Source of the DNA: Gluconobacter albidus
GTDB lineage: Bacteria; Pseudomonadota; Alphaproteobacteria; Acetobacterales; Acetobacteraceae
NCBI RefSeq assembly: GCF_002723915.1
Contig: NZ_BEWL01000001.1
Coordinates: 310,001-374,000, forward strand
Length of the DNA stretch: 64,000 bases
Direction: 5' to 3'
The notes under the pieces are model-generated. The model was given only the letters and a program-made list of their open reading frames with translations, was not told the origin of the DNA and ran no database searches. This document shows positions 9,000-18,340 of this stretch, piece after piece; position 1 is the first letter of the stretch, and each line of letters begins with the position of its first letter. Made by a program: the position numbers and the translations under genes.

Positions 9000-10394
9000 T
9001 CAGCCTGCTTTTCGGGGAACGTGGCGCGTGAGGCTTCGCATGGTCACGAATTCCTCCGCACTGGTCGGATGCAGGCCGATCGTGCGATCGAAATCCCGCT
9101 TCGTCAGCTTTGCCGTGATCGCGATGGCAAGGCCCTGAATGATTTCCGGGGAATCCGGGCCGACCATATGGGCGCCAAGCACGATCTGGCTCTTTGCGTC
9201 CACGACCAGCTTCATCAGGGCCTTGCCCTTACGGCCCGACAGCGTCTGGCGCATCGGGGTGAAACTGGACGTGTAGATGTCCACGTCATGCGTCTGCACG
9301 GCGTCTTCTTCCGTCAGACCAACCGTGGCGAGCGGCTGGGAGAAAAACACGGCCTTGGGCGTCGTGGCGAAGGACCATTCGCGGCCCGGCTCACCAAACA
9401 GGCGCTCGGCCAGAATGTGACCTTCGGCAATGGCGGTGGGCGTAAGGTTGTAGGTATCCGTCACGTCCCCGATAGCATAGATGCCGGGCACGTTCGTCGT
9501 CGCATCGTCAGGCTTGGCCGGAATACGACCATCCCATGTGGCCACGCCCGCATTGTCAAGCTTCAGCGGAGCCAGATTGGGATGACGGCCCGTCGCCATG
9601 AACACGCAGTCCGTCTCAATGACGTCCCCACCATCAAGATGCAGACGGAAAGCCTCGCCGACCTTCTCGATCCGCTCCGGGGAGCGACCGGGATGCGCCT
9701 TGATGCCGTTCAGCGGCAGCAGTTCGGAGAGATGGGCGCGCAGTTCGTTGTCAAAGCCGCGCAAAGGATGTTGCTGGCGGAAGACCAGATCCACCTTCGA
9801 GCCGAGCCCGGCAAAAATGCCTGCAAATTCAAGGCCAATATAGCCGCTGCCGATCACGGCGACGCGCTCGGGGCGGTCCGCCAGATGGAAGGCATCGTCC
9901 GAGACGATCGCATGTTCCGCGCCGGGGATGTTCAGACGCGTGGGCGTGGAACCCGTGGCGATGACGATGTTCTTCGCACGGACCTGCTGGACGGACGCAT
10001 CCGGTGCGAGTTCAGACGGGCCGATTTCGACCGTATGGGCGTCCACGAAACGCGCATCGCCCGTGAACAGCGTGACCCCGGCCTTTTCCAGCATCGAGAC
10101 ATAGATGCGGTTCAGGCGCTCGATCTCGCGGTCCTTGGCGCTGATCAGCGTGGACCAGTCATGCGGGACCGGCGCGACGTCCCATCCATAGGACGGGGCA
10201 TCGGCGATCTCGCGGCCATAATCGGCCGCATAAACCATCAGTTTCTTGGGCACGCAGCCCAGATTGACGCAGGTTCCGCCCCAGTGACGGCGCTCCGCAA
10301 TCGCGACGCGCGCTCCGTTCTGGGCGGCGATACGCGCGCAGCGCACACCGCCCGATCCGGCACCAATAACGAACAGATCAAAATCCTGCATCAT
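9000..10394 (-). CDS. gor: Glutathione-disulfide reductase
   Basis: Reduces oxidised glutathione with NADPH. The 464-residue flavoprotein has the FAD-binding GAGSGGVRCARIAA near residue 10, the redox disulfide in GGTCVNLGCVPKK near residue 40-52, an NAD(P)-binding GSGYIGLEFAGIFAGLG near 175-190, the second FAD motif GIYAIGDV near 305, and the catalytic HPT of GLHPTSAEEFVTMR near the end. The frame is open upstream to 10454, but that would run into the preceding gene. The tandem ATGs at 10394/10391 follow GAAAGG, and the choice between them is uncertain. It lies 28 bases after fpr on the same strand. Confidence 0.95.
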   Translation of the reverse strand: MMQDFDLFVIGAGSGGVRCARIAAQNGARVAIAERRHWGGTCVNLGCVPKKLMVYAADYGREIADAPSYGWDVAPVPHDWSTLISAKDREIERLNRIYVSMLEKAGVTLFTGDARFVDAHTVEIGPSELAPDASVQQVRAKNIVIATGSTPTRLNIPGAEHAIVSDDAFHLADRPERVAVIGSGYIGLEFAGIFAGLGSKVDLVFRQQHPLRGFDNELRAHLSELLPLNGIKAHPGRSPERIEKVGEAFRLHLDGGDVIETDCVFMATGRHPNLAPLKLDNAGVATWDGRIPAKPDDATTNVPGIYAIGDVTDTYNLTPTAIAEGHILAERLFGEPGREWSFATTPKAVFFSQPLATVGLTEEDAVQTHDVDIYTSSFTPMRQTLSGRKGKALMKLVVDAKSQIVLGAHMVGPDSPEIIQGLAIAITAKLTKRDFDRTIGLHPTSAEEFVTMRSLTRHVPRKAG

Positions 10395-10422
10395 TCCGGC
10401 CTTTCGTACCCTGTTTGAGACC

Positions 10423-11310
10423 TCAGCGCTCGGCGAAGGCCTTCTCGACGACATACGAACCCTGCGTGCTCATATTGCCTTCCTCAAAACCCATACGCTC
10501 CAGCAGAGCTTCGGTGTCAGCCAGCATTTCCGGCGAGCCACAGATCATGACGCGGTCATGCTCGGGATCGAGCTTGTCGATGCCCAGATCCTCGAAGATC
10601 TTGCCCGTTTCGATCAGCTTGGTGATGCGATCGGTCACGGCATAGTCTTCGCGGGTCACAGCCGGGTAGTAACGCAGCTTATCCTTCACGTACTCGCCAA
10701 GGAATTCGTGCTCCGGCAGTTCGTGGCGGATGTGGTTCTCATAGGCTAGCTCGCCCGAAATGCGGACGGTGTGGCTGAGGATCACATTCTCATAGCGCTC
10801 ATAGGCCTCGGGATCCTTGATGAGGCTCATGAACGGTGCCAGACCCGTGCCTGTGGACAGGAAATACAGGTTGCGGCCCGGCTTGAGGTTGTCGAGCAGC
10901 AGCGTGCCAACCGGCTTGCGGCCGATCAGAACTGTATCGCCGACCTTCACATGGCGCAGACGCGAGGTCAGCGGACCATCGGGAACCGCAATGGAGAGGA
11001 ACTCCATGTGGTCTTCGTAGTTCGCGGACGCGATCGAATAGGCGCGCAGGAGCGGCTTACCCTCGACTTCAATGCCAATCATCGCAAACTGGCCGTTCTC
11101 GAAACGCAGGCCCGGATCACGCGTCGTGGTGAAGCTGAACAGGCGGTCCGTCCAGTGGTGGACCGTCAGCACCTTGGCCGGATACAGATGCGCGTATTCC
11201 TTGCTCGGTTCGGCAAGACGATACTGCTTCGGATGACCTTCGAACGGCACCAAGCCGGTGATGGGCTCGTCGATCTCGGGAGTAGGGGCGGCAAAAGTCG
11301 GGGTAGACAT
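10423..11310 (-). CDS. fpr: Ferredoxin-NADP(+) reductase
   Basis: Exchanges electrons between NADPH and ferredoxin/flavodoxin. The 295-residue protein shows the FAD-binding RAYSIAS motif near residue 93-99, the NADP-binding STGTGLAPFMS near 150-160, and the C-terminal MICGSPEMLADTEALLE region. The sequence ends in VEKAFAER, an extended C-terminus typical of the bacterial subclass rather than plastid FNR. The N-terminus is about 35 residues longer than compact Fpr proteins. It heads a minus-strand unit with gor, which fits a redox-stress role. An inverted repeat lies in its upstream region. Confidence 0.93.
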   Translation of the reverse strand: MSTPTFAAPTPEIDEPITGLVPFEGHPKQYRLAEPSKEYAHLYPAKVLTVHHWTDRLFSFTTTRDPGLRFENGQFAMIGIEVEGKPLLRAYSIASANYEDHMEFLSIAVPDGPLTSRLRHVKVGDTVLIGRKPVGTLLLDNLKPGRNLYFLSTGTGLAPFMSLIKDPEAYERYENVILSHTVRISGELAYENHIRHELPEHEFLGEYVKDKLRYYPAVTREDYAVTDRITKLIETGKIFEDLGIDKLDPEHDRVMICGSPEMLADTEALLERMGFEEGNMSTQGSYVVEKAFAER

Positions 11311-11342
11311 GTCTGGTTCTGTCTCCGGTGCGGAACGGATAA

Positions 11343-11357
11343 CAGGTCTCGGACCTG
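11343..11357. promoter_or_regulatory. Inverted repeat between fpr and the helicase gene
   Basis: CAGGTC, spacer TCG, GACCTG: a perfect 6-bp dyad lying 33 bases upstream of the fpr start, with partial symmetry continuing outward (ATAA on one side, TTAT-like on the other). It is placed where an operator for fpr could sit. It does not match the SoxR or OxyR consensus as I know them. Confidence 0.3.
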
Positions 11358-11403
11358 ATAAGGGTCGGGTCTTTTAGCCCAATCGTCACCGCTCGGGAAA
11401 CCC

Positions 11404-13965
11404 ATGTGCGTTGAAGCGCATGCCGGAATGACGCACAAGACTCTTATGACAGACGACTCCATGCCGGACGCCCCTCTTTCCGACACACTCTCTCCGGCCG
11501 AACGCGCCCTTGCGCGGGCCGAGGCTGACTTCGGAAGCCCGCTCGAAATTACATCGCGCGAACGCCCTGCCCTGCTGCGTCAGGTTGCGCGCCGGCTTGA
11601 AGGCCCGGAGGCAAGCCTGTCCCATGATGGGCTGATCGAGGCGCTATGCGTTGTGCGCCGCAAGACCTGGGCATCCCAGCTCATGAATCTGTGCCGCAGG
11701 GCCGGTGAAGTCTGGGTGAGTAAAGCCGACACGCAGGACGCGGCGGCCCGCACCCATGACCCGCGCGCCGACATGCCTGCCCTGCGCCGGACACTGGACG
11801 ATGTCCTGATGACGCGCTGGCAGGAGATGGGCGATTCTCCGCGCGCCGTTCTGGAGGATGTGCGTGCCGATCTCGCCGACACCGGACTGATCCTGTCGAG
11901 CGGCCAGCTTGAAAAGCTCTCACAGAGCATTGCTAGCGCCTTCGGCAGCGTCGATCTGGGCTTTGAGGACGATCTGCGCATTGCGGAAGAACGCCGCGCT
12001 CGCGAACAGGCCGACATTCAGGCCCGTGCCGAAGAACGCCGTGCCCGTGAGCTTGAACGCCTGCGGCAGTGGGAAGAGGGACTCGTCAGCTTCGATGATC
12101 TGCCCGGCGTTCTGCACTGCTCCCGCCGCGAGGCGCTGCGCTGGGTTGCGGAAAACCGGATTCCCGTTGCGCGCCGCGAAACGCGACCGGACGGAATCGA
12201 GCTGTTCTTTTTCGATCCCATAGAACTCAAACGGCTTCGGACATTCCTGCCACAGTGGCGCAGCGAAACGAAAGACCGGCCGGAAGTTCTGGATCTGGGC
12301 AACAAGGCGGGCAATGCGGCCATTGCCCGTGTCGCGGCTCTGGACCGGTTCGCGGCCCATTTCCGCACGGCACGCGCGCTGAAACGGCGTATCACCCTGG
12401 TAACGGGTCCGACGAACTCCGGAAAATCCTACACAGCGCTCAATGCTCTGGCGAATGCCGAGAGCGGCCTGGCGCTCGCGCCCCTGCGCCTGCTCGCCCA
12501 TGAATTCCGCGAGTCCTTGCTCTCACGCGGCGTTCCGGCATCCCTCTCCACGGGCGAGGAGCGGATCGAAATGCCCGGCGCGCGCCATCTGGCGGCAACG
12601 GTCGAGATGTGCCCGTTCCACAATCCGGTGGATGTCGCGATTATCGACGAAGCGCAGATGCTCGCCGATCCGGACCGTGGGGCCGCCTGGACGGCTGCCA
12701 TCATGGGTGTTCCGGCACGGCATGTCTTCATCCTTGGCGCGCCGGACTGTATCCCGCTGGTCAAGCGCATCGCCGAGCTTTGCGATGATCCGGTGGATGA
12801 GATCCATCTCGAACGCAAAAGCCCGCTCAAAGCGGGTGAGACCTTGCATCTCGATGAACTGAAGCCCAGCGATGCAGTCATCGCCTTTTCGCGCCGCGAA
12901 GTTCTGGATCTGCGCGCCGAACTCATGGCGCGCGGGCGTCGCGTAGCTGTAGTCTACGGCGCTCTGAGCCCGGAAGTCCGTCGTGCCGAAGCCGCCCGGT
13001 TCAACAATGGCGAGGCCGATATCCTGATCGCGACGGATGCCATCGGTATGGGGCTGAACCTCTCGATCCGGCGGGTCGTGTTCAGTGCACTACGCAAATT
13101 CGACGGACGCCAGACGCGCGATCTGGTCTCGCAGGAAGTCAAACAGATCGGCGGTCGCGCCGGACGCTATGGCAAGCATGAAAACGGACTTGTCTGCGTG
13201 CTGGCCGGAGCGGGCAGCCCGACCTTCGTCAAAAAGATGCTGAGTGCGCCACCTGAAGTCGTCACGGAACTCCGCCCGCTGGTTCAGCCGGATTCGGATA
13301 TCGTCCGGGCCGTTGCCGAAGAAATTGCCAGCGACAGTCTCTACGGCGTTCTGACACGCATCAAACACGCCGTTCTGCGTGCGGATGACCCGAACTACCG
13401 CCTTGCCGACATGGAACAGGCGCTGGAAATCGCAGCCGCTCTGGAAGGCGTGGAAAACCTCGATCTTTCGACACGTTGGACCTATGCCATGTGCCCGATC
13501 GACGAGCGGGACAACGGGATCCAGCGCCTTGTCCAGTGGGCGGCGGATCATGCGGCCGGGCGACCGGTACCGCCGCCGGGCACGGGGCGTCTGCCGCATC
13601 CGGAGCAGGCGGGACGCGAAGAACTGGAGCGGGCCGAGAAACGTCACAAGCGGCTGGTGGCCTGGCGCTGGCTCGCACTGCGCTTCCCGGACGCCTATCC
13701 GGCGCGTCAGGACGCGGAAATCAACACATCCATTCTCAATGACTGGATCGAACAGGTTCTGCGGACCCAGAGCCGGATGCGCGAAAGCCAGAAACAGCAG
13801 CGTATCGGGGGGCGTCCTGGGCGCGGCGGCGAGAGATCCGGCGGCAGACCGGGAGACAGAAGCTCCTTTTCCGGGCCGAAAAAGCCGGGAGGCCATCCGG
13901 GCGGGCGGAGTTTTCCTGCGAAAGGCGGCAAGCGTTCGGGGAGCACGCGCAAACGACCTTCGTAA
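11404..13965 (+). CDS. Suv3-like ATP-dependent RNA helicase with basic Gly-rich tail
   Basis: Superfamily 2 helicase related to mitochondrial Suv3, the degradosome helicase. Of its 853 residues, about 1-310 are an uncharacterised N-terminal region with a long charged coiled-coil-like stretch (EERRAREQADIQARAEERR). The core follows: Walker A TGPTNSGKSYTAL near 333, IIDEAQM (motif II) near 414, then GMGLNLSIRRVVFSAL and QIGGRAGRYG (motifs V/VI) near 545-590. The tail after about 790 is rich in G, R and P. Start choice is uncertain: ATGs at 11404, 11428 and 11446 are in frame; GGGAA precedes the first. It reads divergently from fpr. Confidence 0.85.
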   Translation: MCVEAHAGMTHKTLMTDDSMPDAPLSDTLSPAERALARAEADFGSPLEITSRERPALLRQVARRLEGPEASLSHDGLIEALCVVRRKTWASQLMNLCRRAGEVWVSKADTQDAAARTHDPRADMPALRRTLDDVLMTRWQEMGDSPRAVLEDVRADLADTGLILSSGQLEKLSQSIASAFGSVDLGFEDDLRIAEERRAREQADIQARAEERRARELERLRQWEEGLVSFDDLPGVLHCSRREALRWVAENRIPVARRETRPDGIELFFFDPIELKRLRTFLPQWRSETKDRPEVLDLGNKAGNAAIARVAALDRFAAHFRTARALKRRITLVTGPTNSGKSYTALNALANAESGLALAPLRLLAHEFRESLLSRGVPASLSTGEERIEMPGARHLAATVEMCPFHNPVDVAIIDEAQMLADPDRGAAWTAAIMGVPARHVFILGAPDCIPLVKRIAELCDDPVDEIHLERKSPLKAGETLHLDELKPSDAVIAFSRREVLDLRAELMARGRRVAVVYGALSPEVRRAEAARFNNGEADILIATDAIGMGLNLSIRRVVFSALRKFDGRQTRDLVSQEVKQIGGRAGRYGKHENGLVCVLAGAGSPTFVKKMLSAPPEVVTELRPLVQPDSDIVRAVAEEIASDSLYGVLTRIKHAVLRADDPNYRLADMEQALEIAAALEGVENLDLSTRWTYAMCPIDERDNGIQRLVQWAADHAAGRPVPPPGTGRLPHPEQAGREELERAEKRHKRLVAWRWLALRFPDAYPARQDAEINTSILNDWIEQVLRTQSRMRESQKQQRIGGRPGRGGERSGGRPGDRSSFSGPKKPGGHPGGRSFPAKGGKRSGSTRKRPS

Positions 13966-13975
13966 TTCGCGCACT

Positions 13976-14001
13976 GGCCTGACGGATGTCAGGCCGGTTT
14001 T
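13976..14001 (+). terminator. Rho-independent terminator of the Suv3-like helicase gene
   Basis: An 8-bp perfect stem (13976-13983 with 13988-13995) with a GGAT loop, followed by GGTTTTAAT, 10 bases after the stop codon. Confidence 0.7.
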
Positions 14002-14003
14002 AA

Positions 14004-14615
14004 TCAGGCGGACTTAGGCGAACGACCCGTTTTTGCGTTCTGGATTTCGCTTTCACTATGACGCACGCGTCGTTCGATCCATTTCTGGGCCTGCAACTTA
14101 ATGAGCGGATCGAGCTGCCGGTAGAGGGCAAGCATCGTGTCTTCATCAGGCGTCAGGGTGGCCTGAATCGCCTTGTAAGCCATGCCCGTCAGAAGGACTT
14201 CGGGCTCCACTCCCAGAACCTCGGCTAGACCGCCCAGATGTTTTCCCACATGGCCTGAGTGCCCCGTTTCCCAGAAAGCCACGGCCGAACGCGAAATTCC
14301 GACCTTTTCGGCCAGCTGATTCTGGCTCAGGCCGGCCATTTCCCGCAGAAGCCGAATACGACGCCCAAGCTCAAGTCCGGGGGAAAGCTGCGCCTGTGGA
14401 ATGGCATTTTTGGTCAATACGGCCTCCGTTTCTCTGATCCATGCCTTGTATGCCGCTTCGGAAGTCTGTGTTGGAACAAGCGATTTCCCTTCAGTTCTGA
14501 AACAGACACGTCCTGCCGCAAGCGTTACGATTTCCCGGACCTCGCGCACTGACCAATCAGATGCGGAATAAGACGTCCATTTCTGCCCAAGCCCGAGCTG
14601 AAGTGTCGTTTTCAT
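14004..14615 (-). CDS. XRE-family helix-turn-helix regulator
   Basis: A 203-residue DNA-binding protein. A Cro/CI-type helix-turn-helix lies at about residues 85-140 (LGRRIRLLREMAGLSQNQLA, then VGISRSAVAFWETG). The first 75 residues form a separate domain I do not recognise, with WSVREVREIVTLAAG and an Arg/Glu-rich end; the last 50 residues are helical (IKLQAQKWIERRVRHSE). GGAGG stands 8 bases before the ATG. No phage genes adjoin it, and the target is unknown; the preceding 255-base gap is the natural place for its own operator. Confidence 0.85.
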   Translation of the reverse strand: MKTTLQLGLGQKWTSYSASDWSVREVREIVTLAAGRVCFRTEGKSLVPTQTSEAAYKAWIRETEAVLTKNAIPQAQLSPGLELGRRIRLLREMAGLSQNQLAEKVGISRSAVAFWETGHSGHVGKHLGGLAEVLGVEPEVLLTGMAYKAIQATLTPDEDTMLALYRQLDPLIKLQAQKWIERRVRHSESEIQNAKTGRSPKSA

Positions 14616-14870
14616 GTCTAAGCCTCCGAACTGACGGCCACGGCGCGTTCTGTTCTGCGCCTGTCGTGCAACAGAAATTTCCCGCCCGTCAGGGTTCCCG
14701 CGCCGTCGCGCAAAAGCCTCTGTCTGCTCGATCCATTTTGGAAGATAGCGGTAGCTGGATCAGATTAGTCCTCTTTCGCTTTTCAGGAAAAGAGGGATCA
14801 TACCCCCCTGCCCTTTTAAAAATTCACAAGACGAAAGGTTTCCTGAAAGACCCCGTCTTTTTGAGTCTGC
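14616..14870. other. Intergenic region upstream of the XRE regulator
   Basis: 255 bases without a convincing gene. It holds the ribosome-binding site and presumably the promoter of the XRE regulator, an AT-richer patch at 14800-14830, and a short hairpin (14846-14851 with 14855-14860) just downstream of the YbaY-META gene. No strong sigma-70 pair could be assigned. Confidence 0.5.
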
Positions 14871-15638
14871 TTACGGTGCATCCTGCGGAACGAGCACCAT
14901 CGTGTCAGACGTCTTGCTCCCGTGCAGGACAAGGTGATTCTCTCCTTCCCGCGACCAAGACGTCACGGTCGGCAGAAATGCGCCGATCTGCCGTTCCTGT
15001 TCCATCAGCGGCGACAGACACGCCTTGCGCGTCATGGCCAGTGGCTGAAAGCGGAGTGTCCGGGCCTCAAGACTGAAGTGGCCCATTAGGCGGTTGCAGC
15101 CATCCGTTCCGTAAACCGTCCCGTCCTGCTGAAGGGTCAGGCCCGGTGCTTCAGGCATATTGGGGAAATTCAGGGCACCGACACTCTGGATTCGCCACGT
15201 TCCGTAAGGCGCCCGAACGGTCGTTTCCGCGACACGCCGCAGCAGAAGCTGCGGGTGATCGAGTGGTACGCCCCCATCCGGCGTGGCGAAAAGCCGCCGT
15301 CCCTCGACCGTGATTTCCGCATTCAGCACATAATGCCCCCCCGGCGGCAGCGCGGGATAGGTCAGCGTATAGGGAATGGGAACGCCATGATGGATCTCGT
15401 CGCGCTGCTCGGCCATGACGAGGGGGGCGCCATGCGTGGCGCCCGTATCCTCGATCCAGACACTCAGAACCGCGCCCGGCGGCAGGGCCATGCGCTCACG
15501 ATACAGCGCCTGACCGTGCAGCGTGTGCATGGCATTCGCCCGATCCACCGTCGGACTGGCGGCATAAACAGGCAAACTGGACAGGACAGAACCTGCGGCC
15601 AACAAGGTCAGGACGAAGCGGCGGAGCGTGATCATCAT
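14871..15638 (-). CDS. Exported YbaY/YscW-domain plus META/HslJ-domain protein
   Basis: A 255-residue secreted protein. Signal peptide: residues 1-26, ending in PVYAAS. Residues about 38-120 match the YbaY/YscW lipoprotein fold (LPPGAVLSVWIEDTG, then PYTLTYPALPPGGHYVLNAEI). Residues about 140-250 match a META/HslJ domain (GTWRIQSVG; YGTDGCNRLMGHF; FQPLAMTRKAC). In other bacteria the two domains occur singly or fused, often in envelope-stress contexts. There is no lipobox, so it is probably periplasmic. It starts 12 bases after serS on the same strand, so it may be the last gene of that unit. Confidence 0.82.
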   Translation of the reverse strand: MMITLRRFVLTLLAAGSVLSSLPVYAASPTVDRANAMHTLHGQALYRERMALPPGAVLSVWIEDTGATHGAPLVMAEQRDEIHHGVPIPYTLTYPALPPGGHYVLNAEITVEGRRLFATPDGGVPLDHPQLLLRRVAETTVRAPYGTWRIQSVGALNFPNMPEAPGLTLQQDGTVYGTDGCNRLMGHFSLEARTLRFQPLAMTRKACLSPLMEQERQIGAFLPTVTSWSREGENHLVLHGSKTSDTMVLVPQDAP

Positions 15639-15650
15639 GCGCAGGGTTCC

Positions 15651-16913
15651 TCAACCGATGCGGTTCAGCCCACCCATATAGGGACGCAGAACCTCGGGAA
15701 TATCAATGCTGCCGTCTTCGTTCTGATAGGTCTCCATGACCGCGATCATCGTCCGGCCGACAGCAAGACCGGACCCGTTGAGCGTGTTGACGAAGGCCGG
15801 TCCATTTTCCGCACGATAGCGCGCATTCATCCGGCGCGCCTGAAAATCGCGCGTGTTGGAGCATGAGGAAATCTCGCGCCATGCCTTCTGGCCCGGCAGC
15901 CAGGCCTCCAGATCGAACGTCTTGGCCGCGCCAAACCCCGTATCGCCCGCGCAGAGCAGCATCCGACGAAACGTGATGCCGAGACGCTCCAGAACCGTCT
16001 CAGCAGCCTGCGTCATGCGCTCATGCTCGGCCTCGCTGTCTTCCGGCCGCACGACCGAGACCAGTTCGCATTTCGTGAACTGGTGCTGGCGCAGCATGCC
16101 ACGCACGTCACGCCCGGCGGAGCCAGCTTCGGAGCGGAAGCACTGCGAGAGTGCGGTCATGCGGATCGGCAGGGCATCGGCGGGCAGGATATCGCCCATG
16201 ACAGAGGCCGTCAGCGGCACTTCGGCGGTCGGGATCAGCCAGCGGCCGTCTTCAGTCCGGAACGAGTCCTCGGCGAATTTGGGCAGCTTGTCCGTGCCAT
16301 ACATCGCGTCGTCATTGACCAGAAGCGGCACGCTGGTTTCGCTGTAGCCGAACTCGGTCGTATGGGTGTCGAGCATGAACTGGCCAAGGGCGCGTTCCAG
16401 ACGCGCCAGCGCACCGCGCAGAACCACAAAACGCGTGCCCGACAGTTTGGCCGCGGTCGGGAAGTCCATCTGGCCCAGCGCTTCGCCAAGCTCAAAATGC
16501 TGTTTCGGCTCGAAAGCCAGCTCGCGCTTTTCGCCTCGGACATGGACGACGACGTTGTCGTCTTCGCTCCTGCCGTCCGGGACGGAGGCGTCAAGACGGT
16601 TTGGCAGGGCTTTCAGCACATCGTCGATCCGGGTCTGGATCGTGTTGGCACGCTCTTCAAGCCCGGCGATCTGATCCCGCAGGGCTACGGCCTTTGCTTC
16701 AATCTCAGCAGTGTCGAGCTTCTGCCGCTTGAGCAGGCCAATTTCCTTGGCGATCGTCTTGCGGGCGGCCTGTGCGTCCTGAAGCGCGACCAGAGCAGCG
16801 CGGCGCTCTTCGTCTTCGCTGACGAGTTGCTGTCCCACGGGTGACAGGCCCCGACGTGCGAGAGCAGCGTCAAAAGCGGCCGGGTCGGCGCGCAGGGCTT
16901 TCAGGTCATGCAT
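15651..16913 (-). CDS. serS: Seryl-tRNA synthetase
   Basis: Charges tRNA-Ser (and tRNA-Sec where present). The 420-residue protein starts with the long antiparallel coiled coil (about residues 30-100) that grips the tRNA variable arm, then the class II core: motif 2 around [20 protein letters not shown] near residue 262 and motif 3 in [19 protein letters not shown] near residue 380. Length is typical. It follows tatC by 24 bases on the same strand, the last essential gene of the scpA-scpB-tatB-tatC-serS block. Confidence 0.97.
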   Translation of the reverse strand: MHDLKALRADPAAFDAALARRGLSPVGQQLVSEDEERRAALVALQDAQAARKTIAKEIGLLKRQKLDTAEIEAKAVALRDQIAGLEERANTIQTRIDDVLKALPNRLDASVPDGRSEDDNVVVHVRGEKRELAFEPKQHFELGEALGQMDFPTAAKLSGTRFVVLRGALARLERALGQFMLDTHTTEFGYSETSVPLLVNDDAMYGTDKLPKFAEDSFRTEDGRWLIPTAEVPLTASVMGDILPADALPIRMTALSQCFRSEAGSAGRDVRGMLRQHQFTKCELVSVVRPEDSEAEHERMTQAAETVLERLGITFRRMLLCAGDTGFGAAKTFDLEAWLPGQKAWREISSCSNTRDFQARRMNARYRAENGPAFVNTLNGSGLAVGRTMIAVMETYQNEDGSIDIPEVLRPYMGGLNRIG

Positions 16914-16937
16914 GGTTCAGGGCTCCGGCAGGTGTCA

Positions 16938-17723
16938 TCAGTCTTCGTCGGCGGCCATCGGTTTCGGTTCCACGAACCGGGCCGTCAGGATGGATACCTC
17001 GTACAGTGCGACGAGGGGAATGGCGAGGCTCAGCATCGTAATCGCATCCGGCGGCGCAATGACGGCCGCAACCGCAAAGGACGCGACGACGGCATAGCGA
17101 CGGAAACGCTTGAGTTGCGCCACGCTCAGCAGGCCGACACGGACCAGCAGCGTCAGAATGACGGGCAGTTCGAAACAGACCCCGAACGCCAGGATCATTT
17201 TCGTCACCAGCGTCAGATATTCCGAGACTTTCGCCTGAAGTTCGATCTGCATGCCGCCATCAGTGTTCTGCGGCGTCTGGAAAGAGAGGAAGAACTGCCA
17301 CGCGTAAGGAAACACGACATAATAGGCGAGTGCCGCGCCGATCAGGAACATGATGGGCGTGGCGATCAGGAACGGCGCAAAGGCGCGTTTTTCGCTGCGA
17401 TACAGTCCGGGCGCGATGAAAATCCAGGCCTGGATGGCGATCATGGGAAAAGACAGGCAGGTCGCGCCGAAAACGGCCACGCGGATATAGGTGAAGAAAG
17501 CCTCATACAGCGCGGTGTAGATCAGGTGCGGCTGTTCGCCGTTCTTGCGCATGATGTTGCCGAGCGGGGCCGCCAGAAAGCGGTAGATCTCGCCCGAAAA
17601 ATGGTAGCAGATGGCAAACGCGATCACGAAGGTCACGATCGACCAGATCAGGCGTTTGCGCAGTTCCACGAGATGCTCAAGGAGCGGCATCGGCGTGTCG
17701 TTGATGCTGTCGGTGTCGGTCAT
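16938..17723 (-). CDS. tatC: Sec-independent translocase subunit TatC
   Basis: Core receptor of the twin-arginine export system in the inner membrane. 261 residues with six predicted membrane helices; N-terminal MPLLEHLVELRKRLIWSI near residues 12-29 is the conserved signal-peptide-binding region, with the essential Glu in the HLVELRKR motif. The conserved FSFxTPQN-like region appears as SFQTPQN near residue 145, and FGVCFELPV near 185. Its ATG overlaps the tatB stop (ATGA, 17720-17723). The amidase near 47.8 kb, with RRTLASG, is a plausible substrate. Confidence 0.97.
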   Translation of the reverse strand: MTDTDSINDTPMPLLEHLVELRKRLIWSIVTFVIAFAICYHFSGEIYRFLAAPLGNIMRKNGEQPHLIYTALYEAFFTYIRVAVFGATCLSFPMIAIQAWIFIAPGLYRSEKRAFAPFLIATPIMFLIGAALAYYVVFPYAWQFFLSFQTPQNTDGGMQIELQAKVSEYLTLVTKMILAFGVCFELPVILTLLVRVGLLSVAQLKRFRRYAVVASFAVAAVIAPPDAITMLSLAIPLVALYEVSILTARFVEPKPMAADED

Positions 17724-18331
17724 TCGCCGTCCTTTCCGCTCGCGATGGGGATGCGCCGGCCAGCATGGATGGCCCGGACGGGCGGCAGGATGTCGGGGGC
17801 ACGCCAGCGGGAACGTTCATGCTGAAGCCGCCGGGCCGTGCTGGGCGGCAGAATGGACGGAGCGCCCGCGACATCTTCGTTGACGTCCGGCTCCTCCTGC
17901 GCGGGCAGGTCCACGGCCGGCTCGAACTGAGGACGGGCATTGTAGGGCACCGTTTCCAGATCGGTCAGGGACGACGCAGGCGGTGGCGGAAGCGGCGGTG
18001 CGGCCGGAACCCTGGGCAGTGCAGCGGCCGAAGCCTTCGTGGAGGCATCCAGATCCAGACTGCGCCGGATGGAATTGTCACCGTCGATGGCTTTCGTGAC
18101 GCGGTCGCGCAGGTTGAAGCTCTTCAGATCACGGAACTGGTCCCGCGCCTCGGACAGATCGGCCTCACGGACCATCTCGTCCACATGGGACTGGAACTCC
18201 GAGGCCATGCGCCGCATCGCCTTCAGCCCGTTGGACAGGGTGCGGATGGCAACCGGCAGGTCCTTCGGGCGGATGAAGACCATCGCCACCATCACGAACA
18301 GCGCGATTTCCGAGAAACTGAAGTCAAACAT
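17720..18331 (-). CDS. tatB: Sec-independent translocase subunit TatB
   Basis: Partner of TatC in twin-arginine signal recognition. 203 residues: one N-terminal membrane helix (residues 5-20, FSFSEIALFVMVAMVFI), the amphipathic helix beginning RPKDLPVAIRTLSNGLKAMR, then a long Pro-rich cytosolic tail, which is longer than in E. coli (171). FSEIALFV is the TatB-type N-terminus. It starts 9 bases after scpB. The usual tatA gene is not between scpB and tatB here. Confidence 0.94.
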   Translation of the reverse strand: MFDFSFSEIALFVMVAMVFIRPKDLPVAIRTLSNGLKAMRRMASEFQSHVDEMVREADLSEARDQFRDLKSFNLRDRVTKAIDGDNSIRRSLDLDASTKASAAALPRVPAAPPLPPPPASSLTDLETVPYNARPQFEPAVDLPAQEEPDVNEDVAGAPSILPPSTARRLQHERSRWRAPDILPPVRAIHAGRRIPIASGKDGE

Positions 18332-18340
18332 GCGACATTC

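Noticed and set aside
15255-15866. Plus-strand frame antisense to the YbaY-META gene and serS end
   Set aside because: Shadow composition; the minus-strand product has a signal peptide and two domains.
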